Positions 18,294 to 28,828 of a stretch of 64,000 nucleotides of DNA are shown piece after piece (position 1 is the stretch's first letter; each line of letters starts with the position of its first letter). The DNA lies in contig OZ245752.1 of assembly GCA_965227455.1 (NCBI GenBank), positions 248,001 through 312,000 on the forward strand. The letters are read 5' to 3'. Both the position numbers and the translations under genes were made by a program. The stretch comes from JABDIP01 sp965227455 (GTDB lineage Bacteria > Pseudomonadota > Alphaproteobacteria > DSM-16000 > Inquilinaceae). Under the pieces are notes generated by a model, which was given only the letters and a program-made list of their open reading frames with translations, was not told the DNA's origin and did no database searches.

Positions 18294-18530
18294 TTACGCG
18301 GTCGGTGCCGAGGTCTGCAGGGCCAGGGCATGCAATTCCGTGCCCATGCGCCCCTGCAGCGCCTGATAGACCATCTGGTGCTGCTGGACCCGGGTCTTGC
18401 CCTCGAAGGCCGGGCTGACGACATAGGCGGCATAGTGGTCGCCGTCGCCGCGCAGATCCTCGATACGGACCTCCGCCTCGGGGATGCCTTCCTTGATCAT
18501 CCGGACGATTTCCGCCGGGTCCATCGCCAT
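18294..18530 (-). CDS. BolA-family protein
   Basis: A 78-aa BolA-like protein, partner of the CGFS glutaredoxin downstream in iron-sulfur trafficking. It shows a short BolA fold with IPEAEVRIEDLRGDGDHYAAYVVS and the FxGK-type element FEGKTRVQQHQMVY near the C-terminus. GGAG lies 8 bases before the ATG. The small size and the conserved histidine in HYAAYVVS fit the BolA2/IbaG-type branch. It sits between purL and grxD in the common alphaproteobacterial order. Confidence 0.93.
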   Translation of the reverse strand: MAMDPAEIVRMIKEGIPEAEVRIEDLRGDGDHYAAYVVSPAFEGKTRVQQHQMVYQALQGRMGTELHALALQTSAPTA

Positions 18531-18568
18531 AATCGGGTCTCCGTGCCTGTCGGGTCTCGGTGTCGGTC

Positions 18569-20775
<2,207 letters not shown>

Positions 20776-20779
<4 letters not shown>

Positions 20780-21459
20780 GCCAGCGCCTCCACCAGCCCC
20801 TCGAACATGGCCAGCCCGTCGGTGTTGCCCAGCGCCGGGTCGGCGGCCCGCTCCGGATGGGGCATCAGGCCCAGGACCGTGCGGCCCGGACTGAAGATGC
20901 CGGCGATGTCGTTGATCGAGCCGTTCGGGTTGTCCGGTTCGCCGGCGCCGTTCCGAGCGTAGCGTAAGGCCACCAGGCCTTCTCCCTCCAGCCGGTCCAG
21001 GGTCTCCGCATCGGCGAAGTAGTTGCCGTCGTGATGGGCGACCGGAAAGGAAACCGACTCATCCGCGCCATAGCGATGGGTGAAGGGGCTGTCCGGGTTC
21101 TCCACCTTCAGCGCCACTGGCCGGCTGACGAATTTAAGATTGGCGTTACGCATCAGCGCGCCCGGCAACAGGCCGGTTTCGGTCAGGACCTGGAAGCCGT
21201 TGCAGATGCCCAGCACCGCAACGCCGCGCTCCGCCTGCGCCTTGAGGGCCGGGATGATCGGCGATTGCGCCCCGATGGCGCCGCATCTGAGGTAATCGCC
21301 ATAGGAAAATCCGCCGGGTACCACGATCAGGTCCAGATCGGGCAGATCGGTCTCCCGATGCCACACCATGGCCGGCGCCCGGCCGGTCACGCGCCGCAGC
21401 GCCATCGCCGCGTCGCGATCGCAATTCGAGCCGGGAAAGACGATGACGGCGGCCTGCAT
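20776..21459 (-). CDS. purQ: phosphoribosylformylglycinamidine synthase I (PurQ glutaminase)
   Basis: Class I glutamine amidotransferase of 227 aa that supplies ammonia to PurL. It starts MQAAVIVFPGSNCDRD, and the nucleophile cysteine is in LGICNGFQVL. The catalytic His and Glu are in MPHPERA near the C-terminus. The start is the ATG complementary to 21457-21459. There is no clear ribosome-binding site. PurS would normally lie directly upstream; here about 3.6 kb of unrelated genes intervene. Confidence 0.97.
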
Positions 21460-21504
21460 GGGCGGGGGTTTAGACGCGGGTGGCCCGGATGGCAAGCGAG
21501 TCTG

Positions 21505-22191
21505 TCAGGCCGCCGAACCAAATGCCTTTGCGAAGGCCTTTTCGCCTGCCGGGGAGAAGGCGACGATGCGACTGTCGGGCTCGCGCCGGGCCCAGCCCAG
21601 CGCGTAGAATCGCTCAAGCAGCGCCGAGCCCAATGCGCCGGCCAGGTGGTTGCGCCGGTTGCTCCAGTCCAGGCAGGGTTTGCAGAGCGGACGGCGCTTG
21701 CCGTCGATTGCAGCCAGGTCGATTCCGAATTCCTGGGCGAAGGCCTTGCCGGACTCGGTCAGCGCGACCGAGTCGCCGTCGATGGCGAGTTGGCCGCGTG
21801 CTTCCATGGCGTCGAACAGTTGCACGCCGAGATCGCCGGCGAGGTGGTCGTAGCAGACCCGGGCACGGCGCAAAGCCGGGTCCTTCGGGCCGGTGCGGGT
21901 GCGCAGGTGGCCGACCCGCGCGGCGAGGCCCATCAGGCCTTCCAGGACCTCGGCAATGTCCTCGCCGGTGAGCTGGAAATAGCGGTGGCGGCCCTGCTTG
22001 CGCGGCACGACCAGCCCGCCCTGTTCGAGCTTCGCCAGGTGGGTGCTGGCGGTCTGCGGCGTCACGCCGGCTTCCGAGGCCAGTTCGCTTGCGGTCAGCG
22101 CCTTGCCGCTCATCAGCGCTGTCAGCATGTTGGCCCGCGCCGGGTCGCCAAGCAGCGAGGCGACGAGGGCGATGTCCGGTCCTGCTTTCAT
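21505..22191 (-). CDS. ArsR-type winged-helix transcriptional regulator
   Basis: A 228-aa regulator. The N-terminal 90 residues are an ArsR/SmtB winged helix (LLGDPARANMLTALM, then LTASELASEAGVTPQTASTHLAKLEQGGLVVPRKQGRHRYFQL). The longer C-terminal domain has a conserved-looking RRPLCKPCLDWSNRRNHLAGALG block with two cysteines spaced C-x2-C that could bind metal or sense redox state. It is divergent from the DUF1127 gene 61 bases away, so it may control that gene and the two beyond it, and itself. Confidence 0.88.
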   Translation of the reverse strand: MKAGPDIALVASLLGDPARANMLTALMSGKALTASELASEAGVTPQTASTHLAKLEQGGLVVPRKQGRHRYFQLTGEDIAEVLEGLMGLAARVGHLRTRTGPKDPALRRARVCYDHLAGDLGVQLFDAMEARGQLAIDGDSVALTESGKAFAQEFGIDLAAIDGKRRPLCKPCLDWSNRRNHLAGALGSALLERFYALGWARREPDSRIVAFSPAGEKAFAKAFGSAA

Positions 22192-22252
22192 ACTTCGATG
22201 TTAGTCGAAGCATGCTCGTCACGCAATCGACTAGTTTGGCTCCACAGGAACG

Positions 22253-22480
22253 ATGGATCGAGAGGAGCCGATTGTGAGAAGCCTGCAAACGACATCCCGC
22301 GTTTCCCGACCTGGCGATCGCGGCATCGTCGCTTTCGTCTTCGCCCTGGTCGCCGCCTGGTGCGACAGATCCCGCCAACGCAGGCACCTCCGCGAGCTCG
22401 ACGATCGGATGTTGCAGGATGTCGGCATCTGCCGACACGACTTCGAGCGTGAGGTCGACAAGCCGTTCTGGCGGGCATAG
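22253..22480 (+). CDS. DUF1127 (YjiS-like) small protein
   Basis: A 75-aa basic protein ending in the DUF1127 motif (RRHLRELDDRMLQDVGICRHDFERE). In alphaproteobacteria, short DUF1127 proteins have been linked to RNA binding, phosphate and carbon adaptation; this longer type also has an N-terminal hydrophobic stretch (GIVAFVFALVAAW). It is divergent from the ArsR-type gene and 81 bases before the phosphatase-like gene. Confidence 0.85.
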   Translation: MDREEPIVRSLQTTSRVSRPGDRGIVAFVFALVAAWCDRSRQRRHLRELDDRMLQDVGICRHDFEREVDKPFWRA

Positions 22481-22561
22481 GGGGACGCGGCGCGGCGACT
22501 TGCCACGCTGTGCTATGGTAGCCGGGCGATACCCGACACTATCAGCGCTTCGGGGGCAGCC

Positions 22562-23734
22562 ATGCAAAGACCCATCGGTCGCCGCTCCTTCAACGCCGGC
22601 GCGCTCGCCGCGACTGCCGCGAGCGTCGCCTTGCCGGCAGGCAAGGCGCTCGCCGCACCCGATTACCGCGGCCCGAACGTCATCCTCGTCCGCTTCGGCG
22701 GCGGCGTGCGCCGGCGGGAGACGATAGACCCGGACCATACCTATGCGCCCTTCCTGGCCCATACCCTGGCGGCGCGCGGCACGCTGTTCCGCGACATGCG
22801 GATCGAATCGCTGGAGGGCATCGTCACCAGCCACGGGCAGGGCACGCTCTACACCCTGACCGGCCGTTACGATCCCTACGAGGACATCGCCGGGGCCGCC
22901 TTCCGTGACCGCTTCGAGCCGAAGGCGCCGACCCTGTTCGAGTACCTGCGGCGCAGCTTCAACGTGCCGGCGCATCAGGCGCTGCTGGTCAATGGCGAGG
23001 ACCGCTCGGACGAGGAATTCTTCACCTTCTCCAACCACCACCTGTATGGCATCTCCTACCGCTCCCAGGTGCTGAGCCTGTACCGCTTCAAGACCCATCT
23101 GCTGCGCCGGCAGGTGGCTCGGACAGCGCCGGACGACCCGGCCTATCCGGTGCTCACGGCGGAACTGGCAGAGCTGGAATCCCTCGATTACCGACAGACG
23201 GCGGGGCAGCCGCAATCGCCTGAGATCGAGGCCTTCTGGGATCGTTGGCGGCGCTTCTACGGCGAGAGCGGCTTCGTCAATCCACGCGGCGACACGCTTT
23301 TGACCGAGCTTGCGGTGCGGGCGATCGGCGAGCTCAGGCCGAAGCTGCTGATGATCAACTACCAGGACCCCGACTATGTGCATTGGGGCCTGCCGAGCCA
23401 CTACACCCGCGGCATCGCCATCATCGATCAGGGACTGCAGCGCCTGGTGGCGACGGTGGAGGCCGACCCGGAATACCGCGACAACACGGTCTTCGTGATC
23501 GTCCCGGATTGCGGCCGTGACGACAACCAGCTGATGGCGGTGCCGTACCAGCACCATTTCAACAGCCGCTCGGCACACGAGATCTGGGCCATGGTCTTCG
23601 GCCCGGGAATCGCCCGCGGCGACGTGGTCGACCGGCCCGTCGATCAGGTGGACATCGCCGCCACCATCGGCCGGGTGATGGGATTCGACACCGAGGTGGC
23701 GGAAGGATCGGTGCTGGCCGAGGCCTTCGCATGA
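22562..23734 (+). CDS. Tat-exported alkaline-phosphatase-superfamily protein
   Basis: A 390-aa protein of the alkaline phosphatase/sulfatase fold. It begins with a twin-arginine-like signal (GRRSFNAGALAATAASVALPAGKALA), implying folded export with a cofactor metal. The metal-site pieces near the C-terminus are DPDYVHWGLPSHY, VPDCGRDDNQ and HHFNSRSAHEIWAMVFGPGI. The usual first metal ligand is odd: strand one reads NVILVRFGGGVRRRE where sulfatases have VDxxR. SHGQGTLYTLTGRY may hold the nucleophile. It could be a phosphodiesterase or phosphotransferase. It overlaps the next gene by 4 bases. Confidence 0.72.
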   Translation: MQRPIGRRSFNAGALAATAASVALPAGKALAAPDYRGPNVILVRFGGGVRRRETIDPDHTYAPFLAHTLAARGTLFRDMRIESLEGIVTSHGQGTLYTLTGRYDPYEDIAGAAFRDRFEPKAPTLFEYLRRSFNVPAHQALLVNGEDRSDEEFFTFSNHHLYGISYRSQVLSLYRFKTHLLRRQVARTAPDDPAYPVLTAELAELESLDYRQTAGQPQSPEIEAFWDRWRRFYGESGFVNPRGDTLLTELAVRAIGELRPKLLMINYQDPDYVHWGLPSHYTRGIAIIDQGLQRLVATVEADPEYRDNTVFVIVPDCGRDDNQLMAVPYQHHFNSRSAHEIWAMVFGPGIARGDVVDRPVDQVDIAATIGRVMGFDTEVAEGSVLAEAFA

Positions 23735-24870
23735 TGCCGGGGCGGGCGCGGGCCCGCTTGCCATGGCGGCTGCTGATGGCGGTCTGGAAATACGCCGTCG
23801 GGGTGATTCTCTGCCTGACGCCGCTGACCGCAGTCCTGGTGGTGGGCTGGACCTACCGGCTGATGCAGCGCACCACGCTCAAGCGCTGGCACAAGCTGAG
23901 CGGTTTCGGTGCCGATGGATCCGGATTCACCGATTACGCGCTGGGCGACAGCAGGACGGCAAGCCATGTGGCCTGGCCGAACTGGCTGCTCGGTGCGCCG
24001 GATGCCGCATGGCGGATCGATGCCGGGCCGGGGCGGATCACCGTGCTGATACAGCGCATCGCCGGCTCGCTCTGGGACAATCTCTGGATCGGCCTCCAGG
24101 CGTCGCTGAACACGGCGGTCCTGATGCTGCCCATCGGCGCGCTCTGGCTGCTGTCCTGGTGGGGCGGCTGGCAGAACTCCTTCCACAAGGGCTACGAGCA
24201 GGCCTGGGTCGGCCCGGTGGTCGGGTTCCTCGGCATCGGGCTGTTCATGGTGGTCATGACCTATGTGCCGGTGGCTCAGGCGCGCCAGGCCGCGGCCGGC
24301 TCGTGGCGGGCGTTCTGGGACGTGCCGCTGATCCGCCGGCTGCTGCGCCGGCGCCGGCTCGCCGGGCTCGGACTGGCGGTGCTCTACATCGCGCTGGCAG
24401 CACCGGTCATGGCCATGAAGGCGGCGCCGCTCTTCATCGGCGAGCAGGTCGAAGGCCTGCCACCGGAGGAGGTCCGGGCGGTGGCCGACCAGTATTTCCT
24501 GTTCGCCTCCGCCGCCCTGTTCCCGCTCTATGTCCTGGTCCGCCTGGCCGCGGCGCGATACTACGCGCGGTCCCTGTTCGACGCGGTAAGCGCCGGCGAC
24601 GTGCATCTGGACGAACTCAGCCCGTATGAACGGGAAACGCTCGGACGTCTGCGCATCGCCCCTGCCGCTGCGGCGGATCGCGGCGGATCCGTCGGCCGCA
24701 TCGCCGCCGCCCTGCCGCGCGCTGTCGTCGTCGCGCTGACCCTGGGGGCCTGGTTCGCGGTCGCGGCCCAACTCTATGTCGCGCAGTTCCTGAATTATGC
24801 CTGGTTCGCCTGGCTGAACCACCCGCTGATCCAGCTCCCGTGGATCCGGTATCTGCCGGCGCAAGCGTGA
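23731..24870 (+). CDS. polytopic inner-membrane protein, unknown function
   Basis: A 379-aa integral membrane protein with about eight hydrophobic segments in three groups: about 15-40, 120-190 (LLSWWGGWQ...GPVVGFLGIGLFMVVMTYVPVAQA) and 215-240, 270-290, 320-365 toward the C-terminus. It reads through the stop of the phosphatase-like gene by ATGA overlap, so the two form a translationally coupled pair. No transporter or enzyme motif is evident. A partner role, such as anchoring or supplying the substrate of the exported phosphatase-like protein, is inference. Confidence 0.7.
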   Translation: MMPGRARARLPWRLLMAVWKYAVGVILCLTPLTAVLVVGWTYRLMQRTTLKRWHKLSGFGADGSGFTDYALGDSRTASHVAWPNWLLGAPDAAWRIDAGPGRITVLIQRIAGSLWDNLWIGLQASLNTAVLMLPIGALWLLSWWGGWQNSFHKGYEQAWVGPVVGFLGIGLFMVVMTYVPVAQARQAAAGSWRAFWDVPLIRRLLRRRRLAGLGLAVLYIALAAPVMAMKAAPLFIGEQVEGLPPEEVRAVADQYFLFASAALFPLYVLVRLAAARYYARSLFDAVSAGDVHLDELSPYERETLGRLRIAPAAAADRGGSVGRIAAALPRAVVVALTLGAWFAVAAQLYVAQFLNYAWFAWLNHPLIQLPWIRYLPAQA

Positions 24871-24902
24871 CGTCGGGAGTGTCGGCCAAAACAATGACCG
24901 CC

Positions 24903-24986
24903 ATTCCCGCGGAAGCGGGAATCCAGAAATCAGGCTGGCGACGCCGCACCACCAGGACCACTGGATTCCCGCTTCCGCGGGAATGA
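24903..24986. repeat. inverted intergenic repeat
   Basis: ATTCCCGCGGAAGCGGGAAT on the left (24903-24922) and its near-exact inverse on the right (24963-24982) flank about 40 bases, each arm itself a hairpin. It is a REP/MITE-like element between the membrane-protein gene and purS, probably mobilised in trans or acting as a bidirectional transcript end. Confidence 0.75.
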
Positions 24987-25065
24987 CGATGGTGGTTTGG
25001 CCTGGAATGGCAGCGCGCTTTCGCAGTTCGGGCAATACCCCGATCCTTAGGGCGAAGCGCCGCCC

Positions 25066-25308
25066 TCAGCCCTGGATGTCGATCGCGTAAGTCTCGATCA
25101 CCGGATTGGCGAGCAGGGTCTGGCACATCCGCTCGACATGCGCCCGGGCCTTGTCCGGATCGCTTTCCTCCAGGTCCAGCTCGATCAGCTTGCCCTGGCG
25201 GACATCGCCGACGCCGGCGAAGCCGAGGCTGCCCAGGGCGTGCTCGATGGCCTTGCCCTGGGGGTCCAAGACGCCGGTTTTCAGGGTGATCTCGACCCGC
25301 GCCTTCAT
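25066..25308 (-). CDS. purS: PurS subunit of FGAM synthase
   Basis: An 80-aa protein that bridges PurQ and PurL. It shows the family core KARVEITLKTGVLDPQGKAIEHALGSLG and the C-terminal NPVIETYAIDI. It begins at the ATG complementary to 25306-25308, overlapping the purC stop by 4 bases (ATGA). It is separated from purQ by inserted genes, unlike the usual contiguous purSQL. Confidence 0.96.
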   Translation of the reverse strand: MKARVEITLKTGVLDPQGKAIEHALGSLGFAGVGDVRQGKLIELDLEESDPDKARAHVERMCQTLLANPVIETYAIDIQG

Positions 25309-26078
25309 GCCTTGGCCTCTCCGCCGACCGCCTTGATGTCCTTGATGTCGCCTTCCGGCAGGATGCCGAGCCGGCGCGCCACCTCGCGATAGGCCTCCTC
25401 GACATCGCCGAGATCCTGGCGGAAGCGGTCCTTGTCCATCTTCTCGTTGGTCTGCACGTCCCACAGGCGGCAATTGTCCGGGCTGATCTCGTCGGCCAGC
25501 ACGATGCGCATCTCGCCATTGTCGTTGTAGAGTCGGCCGAACTCCAATTTGAAGTCGACCAGTCTCAGCCCGACGCCCAGGAACAGGCCGGTGAGATAGT
25601 CGTTGACCCTCAGCGCCAGGGCCATCATGTCGTCAAGGTCCTGCGGTGTCGCCCAGCCGAAGGCGGTGATGTGCTCTTCCGACACCATCGGGTCGTTCAG
25701 CTCGTCGGACTTGTAGTAGTACTCGACGATGGAGCGGGGCAGCGGCGTGCCGTCCTCGACGCTGAAGCGCTTGGCGAAGGAGCCGGCGGCGATGTTCCGC
25801 ACCACGACCTCGACCGGGATGATTTCCAGCTCGTAGACCAGCTGCTCGCGCATGTTCAGGCGCTTCACGAAATGGGTCGGGATGCCCATCTCGGCCAGCC
25901 GGGTCATCAGGTATTCGGAGATGCGGTTGTTCAGCACCCCCTTGCCGGAGATGACGCCCTTCTTCTGGTTGTTGAAGGCGGTGGCGTCGTCCTTGAAATA
26001 TTGGACAAGCGTGCCGGGCTCCGGGCCTTCGAAGAGTACCTTCGCCTTGCCCTCGTAAATCCGCCTGCGACGGCTCAT
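25305..26078 (-). CDS. purC: SAICAR synthetase
   Basis: Phosphoribosylaminoimidazole-succinocarboxamide synthase, joining CAIR with aspartate at the expense of ATP. It has 257 aa. The ATP-grasp-like start RRRRIYEGKAKVLFEGPEPG and the family signature VVVRNIAAGSFAKR and LVDFKLEFGR are present. The C-terminus carries EDVEEAYREVARRLG. It precedes purS by a 4-base overlap. Confidence 0.97.
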   Translation of the reverse strand: MSRRRRIYEGKAKVLFEGPEPGTLVQYFKDDATAFNNQKKGVISGKGVLNNRISEYLMTRLAEMGIPTHFVKRLNMREQLVYELEIIPVEVVVRNIAAGSFAKRFSVEDGTPLPRSIVEYYYKSDELNDPMVSEEHITAFGWATPQDLDDMMALALRVNDYLTGLFLGVGLRLVDFKLEFGRLYNDNGEMRIVLADEISPDNCRLWDVQTNEKMDKDRFRQDLGDVEEAYREVARRLGILPEGDIKDIKAVGGEAKA

Positions 26079-26186
26079 TGTTCTATGCCTCTGACAGAAA
26101 AGGAACGCGGCTTTCGTCGGAATGCCAAGCGTTGCCTAAGAGGCTCATATAGCAGGCCTCGGTGCCGTTCTCAATTGGCGCTTGGG

Positions 26187-26939
26187 TCACAGCAGGCTGA
26201 CGGGCTGGTAGGGCGTCTCGCCGGGCGGACCGGCGGCAAACAGCCAGACCGGCGGCGTGTCCGCCGCCTCGGGCGCCGGCAGGGCGATCAGGCTCGACGA
26301 CAAGGTGCCGAACCCGCCCGTCGTCACCACGCACATATCGCCCAGCGGCCCCGACGGTCCGCCCCGCGAGGCCATCAGCTCCGCCCAGGCGGTCCAGTCG
26401 CCGGCGCCCGGGTCGGGCGCCGCCGCCCGCCGGAACAGCGGCAGATGAGCGGCGATCCGGGGGCTGGTAAGATCGTTGCGGTCGCCGGCAGTCAGCATCG
26501 ACAGTCCCGGCGGCAGCGGTTTGACCTCGATGATGCCGCGCCCGTCCTCGCGGTTCGCCAGCCAATAGGCGTCGCGATTGTCCGCCACCACCATGTTGAA
26601 TCCGCGATAGGCGCCGGCATTGAGCTCGGCGAGCGCCACTGCGGCCTCGCTGGCGTCGGCATGGTCCAGCGCCTCCAGCACCAGCTCGCCCCGGCTGCGC
26701 TTGCCGGTGGCCTGACCCAGCGTGCCGCGGCGGTTCATGATCGCGGCCGCCACGCCCTGATCGTTGACCGCCAGCCAGGTGCCCTCGGCCAGCTCATCAA
26801 AGCCGCCGACCACCTGGTCCCGGTCGTCCCAATGCCGTGCCGGCGGCCGCCAGGGCCGGTCGGTCATCTCGTCCCGGTTGGCGGCCAGCAGGACAGGCCA
26901 GTCATGACCGGGCCGTCGCAGGACGACTAAGGTGCACAT
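26187..26939 (-). CDS. NRDE-family protein (TANGO2-like)
   Basis: A 250-aa Ntn-hydrolase-like protein with the N-terminal MCTLVVLRRPG...LLAANRDEMTDRP that defines NRDE proteins; the Cys2 would be exposed after Met removal. WLAVNDQGVAAAIMNRRG is typical. TANGO2 homologs have been implicated in heme trafficking, but the bacterial role is not settled. It lies upstream of purC on the same strand across a 108-base gap and is divergent from the DUF1476 gene. Confidence 0.9.
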   Translation of the reverse strand: MCTLVVLRRPGHDWPVLLAANRDEMTDRPWRPPARHWDDRDQVVGGFDELAEGTWLAVNDQGVAAAIMNRRGTLGQATGKRSRGELVLEALDHADASEAAVALAELNAGAYRGFNMVVADNRDAYWLANREDGRGIIEVKPLPPGLSMLTAGDRNDLTSPRIAAHLPLFRRAAAPDPGAGDWTAWAELMASRGGPSGPLGDMCVVTTGGFGTLSSSLIALPAPEAADTPPVWLFAAGPPGETPYQPVSLL

Positions 26940-27093
26940 GGCGTCATTTTCATCATCCCGATGGCAATCGAAGTCTCGGTTTCGTTGGCCGCAGCAGCCG
27001 TATTCACTATATTGACCTTAGGGCATGCAGTGCTTGTGACTGGCCGGCGAACAGGACCGGCCGCACCGCCAGATTTTGGAGATGGGGCCGACC

Positions 27094-27417
27094 ATGACAA
27101 CCTTCGACGAGCGGGAAAAGGCGTTCGAACAGAAATACAAGCATGACCAGGACATGCTGTTCCGCATTCAGAACCGTCGCAACAAATTGCTTGGCCAATG
27201 GGCCGCCGAACTGATGGGGATGTCCGGCGCCGAGGCGGAAAGCTACGTCAAGGACGTCATCATGTCCGACATGGAAAAGCCGGGCGACGAAGACGTGCAC
27301 GACAAGGTCTATGCCGACCTGCATGAAAAGAACATCGACCTGTCGGACCACCGCTTGCGCAAGCAGATGGACGAACTCCTCCAGGTCGCCCACGACCAGG
27401 TCGTGAAAGAGACCTGA
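27094..27417 (+). CDS. DUF1476 / ATP synthase inhibitor zeta-type protein
   Basis: A 107-aa helical protein with the family start MTTFDEREKAFEQKYKHDQ and RNKLLGQWAAELMG. In Paracoccus the homolog, the zeta subunit, binds and blocks ATP hydrolysis by F1. The ATG at 27094 is preferred over earlier in-frame TTG/ATG because it matches the family start; GGAG lies at 27078-27081. It is convergent with purB, as in many alphaproteobacteria. Confidence 0.93.
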   Translation: MTTFDEREKAFEQKYKHDQDMLFRIQNRRNKLLGQWAAELMGMSGAEAESYVKDVIMSDMEKPGDEDVHDKVYADLHEKNIDLSDHRLRKQMDELLQVAHDQVVKET

Positions 27418-27434
27418 TGTCCCTGCATGGCGGC

Positions 27435-28727
27435 CTACCCGAACACCCGGGCGAAGATCGCGTCCACATGCTTGGTGTGATAGGCGAGGTCGAACAGCGC
27501 CGATAGCTGGTCGGCATTGAGGAACTTGCCGATTTCCTGGTCCGCCAGCAGCAGGTCGAGAAAGGCGCCCTTGCCCTCCCAGACCGGCATCGCGTTGCGC
27601 TGCACGGCGGCGTAGGCGTCCTCGCGGCTCATCCCGGCCTGGGTCAGGGCGAGCAGCACGCGCTGGGAAAAGACCAGGCCGCCGAGCTGGTCCAGATTGG
27701 CCTGCATCGCCTCCGGATAGACCGTCAGCCGGTCCATCATGCCCGTGAGCCGCACCAGCGCGAAATCCAGCGCGATGGTGGCGTCGGGCGCGAAGACGCG
27801 CTCCACCGAGGAGTGCCCGATATCGCGCTCATGCCACAGGGTGACGTTCTCCAGCGCCGGAATGACCGCCGCCCGCACGATCCGCGCCAGCCCGGTCAGG
27901 TTCTCCGACAGGATCGGGTTGCGCTTATGCGGCATTGCCGACGAGCCCTTCTGGCCGGCGGCGAAGAACTCCTCCGCCTCGCGTACCTCGGTGCGCTGCA
28001 GATGCCGGATCTCAGTCGCCAGGTTCTCCACCGAGCTGGCGATCACGCCCAGCACCGAGAAGAAGGCCGCATGACGGTCGCGTGGGATCACCTGAGTCGA
28101 GACCGGCTCCGGCCTCAGGCCGAGCTTCTCGGCGACATGGGCCTCCACCCGCGGATCGATGTTGGCAAAGGTGCCGACGGCGCCGGAGATGGCGCAGGTC
28201 GCCACATCCTCCCGGGCGGCGGCCAGCCGGTCGCGATTGCGGGCGAAGGCGGCGTAATGGCCGGCCAGCTTCAGGCCGAAGGTGGTCGGCTCGGCATGGA
28301 TGCCGTGGCTGCGGCCGATGCAGACCACATGCTTGTTGGAATTGGCGCGCTGCTTGAGGACCGCCAGCAGGGCGTCGAGATCCGCCAGCAGCAGATCCGC
28401 CGCCTGGGTCAGCTGGACCGCAAGGCAGGTGTCCAGCACGTCCGAGGAGGTCATGCCCTGGTGCACGAAGCGGGCGTCCGGCCCGACATGCTCCGCCAGA
28501 TTGGTCAGGAAGGCGATGACGTCGTGCCGGGTCTCGCGCTCGATCGCGTCGATTCGCGCGATCTCGAACTTGCCCCGCTTCCACACGGCCTTCGCCGCCG
28601 ATTTCGGGATCACGCCCAACTCGGCCTGGGCATCGCAGGCATGGGCCTCGATCTCCAGCCAGATCTGGAACTTGTTCTCGGGCTCCCAGATCCGGGCCAT
28701 CTCCGGGCGGCTGTAGCGAGGAATCAT
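27435..28727 (-). CDS. purB: adenylosuccinate lyase
   Basis: Cleaves SAICAR and adenylosuccinate with release of fumarate in purine synthesis. It has 430 aa. The fumarase/aspartase signature GSSAMPHKRNPILSENLTG (about residues 260-280) contains the catalytic serine loop, and the conserved TSSDVLDTCLAVQL and HGIHAEPTTFG precede it. It starts MIPRYSRPEM, the common alphaproteobacterial N-terminus. Confidence 0.97.
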   Translation of the reverse strand: MIPRYSRPEMARIWEPENKFQIWLEIEAHACDAQAELGVIPKSAAKAVWKRGKFEIARIDAIERETRHDVIAFLTNLAEHVGPDARFVHQGMTSSDVLDTCLAVQLTQAADLLLADLDALLAVLKQRANSNKHVVCIGRSHGIHAEPTTFGLKLAGHYAAFARNRDRLAAAREDVATCAISGAVGTFANIDPRVEAHVAEKLGLRPEPVSTQVIPRDRHAAFFSVLGVIASSVENLATEIRHLQRTEVREAEEFFAAGQKGSSAMPHKRNPILSENLTGLARIVRAAVIPALENVTLWHERDIGHSSVERVFAPDATIALDFALVRLTGMMDRLTVYPEAMQANLDQLGGLVFSQRVLLALTQAGMSREDAYAAVQRNAMPVWEGKGAFLDLLLADQEIGKFLNADQLSALFDLAYHTKHVDAIFARVFG

Positions 28728-28828
28728 CGCGGGACATTCGGTTGCGGTGAGAAGGCCGCGACCATATCAGCCGATCCGGCCGGGGGAAATCGCGATACGG
28801 TAGTTGGATCGTCTTTCCGGACGCCGCG

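Noticed and set aside
24903..24986. CRISPR-like repeat
   Set aside because: Only two arms in inverted orientation with one spacer-like gap; a CRISPR array needs several direct repeats with regular spacers.
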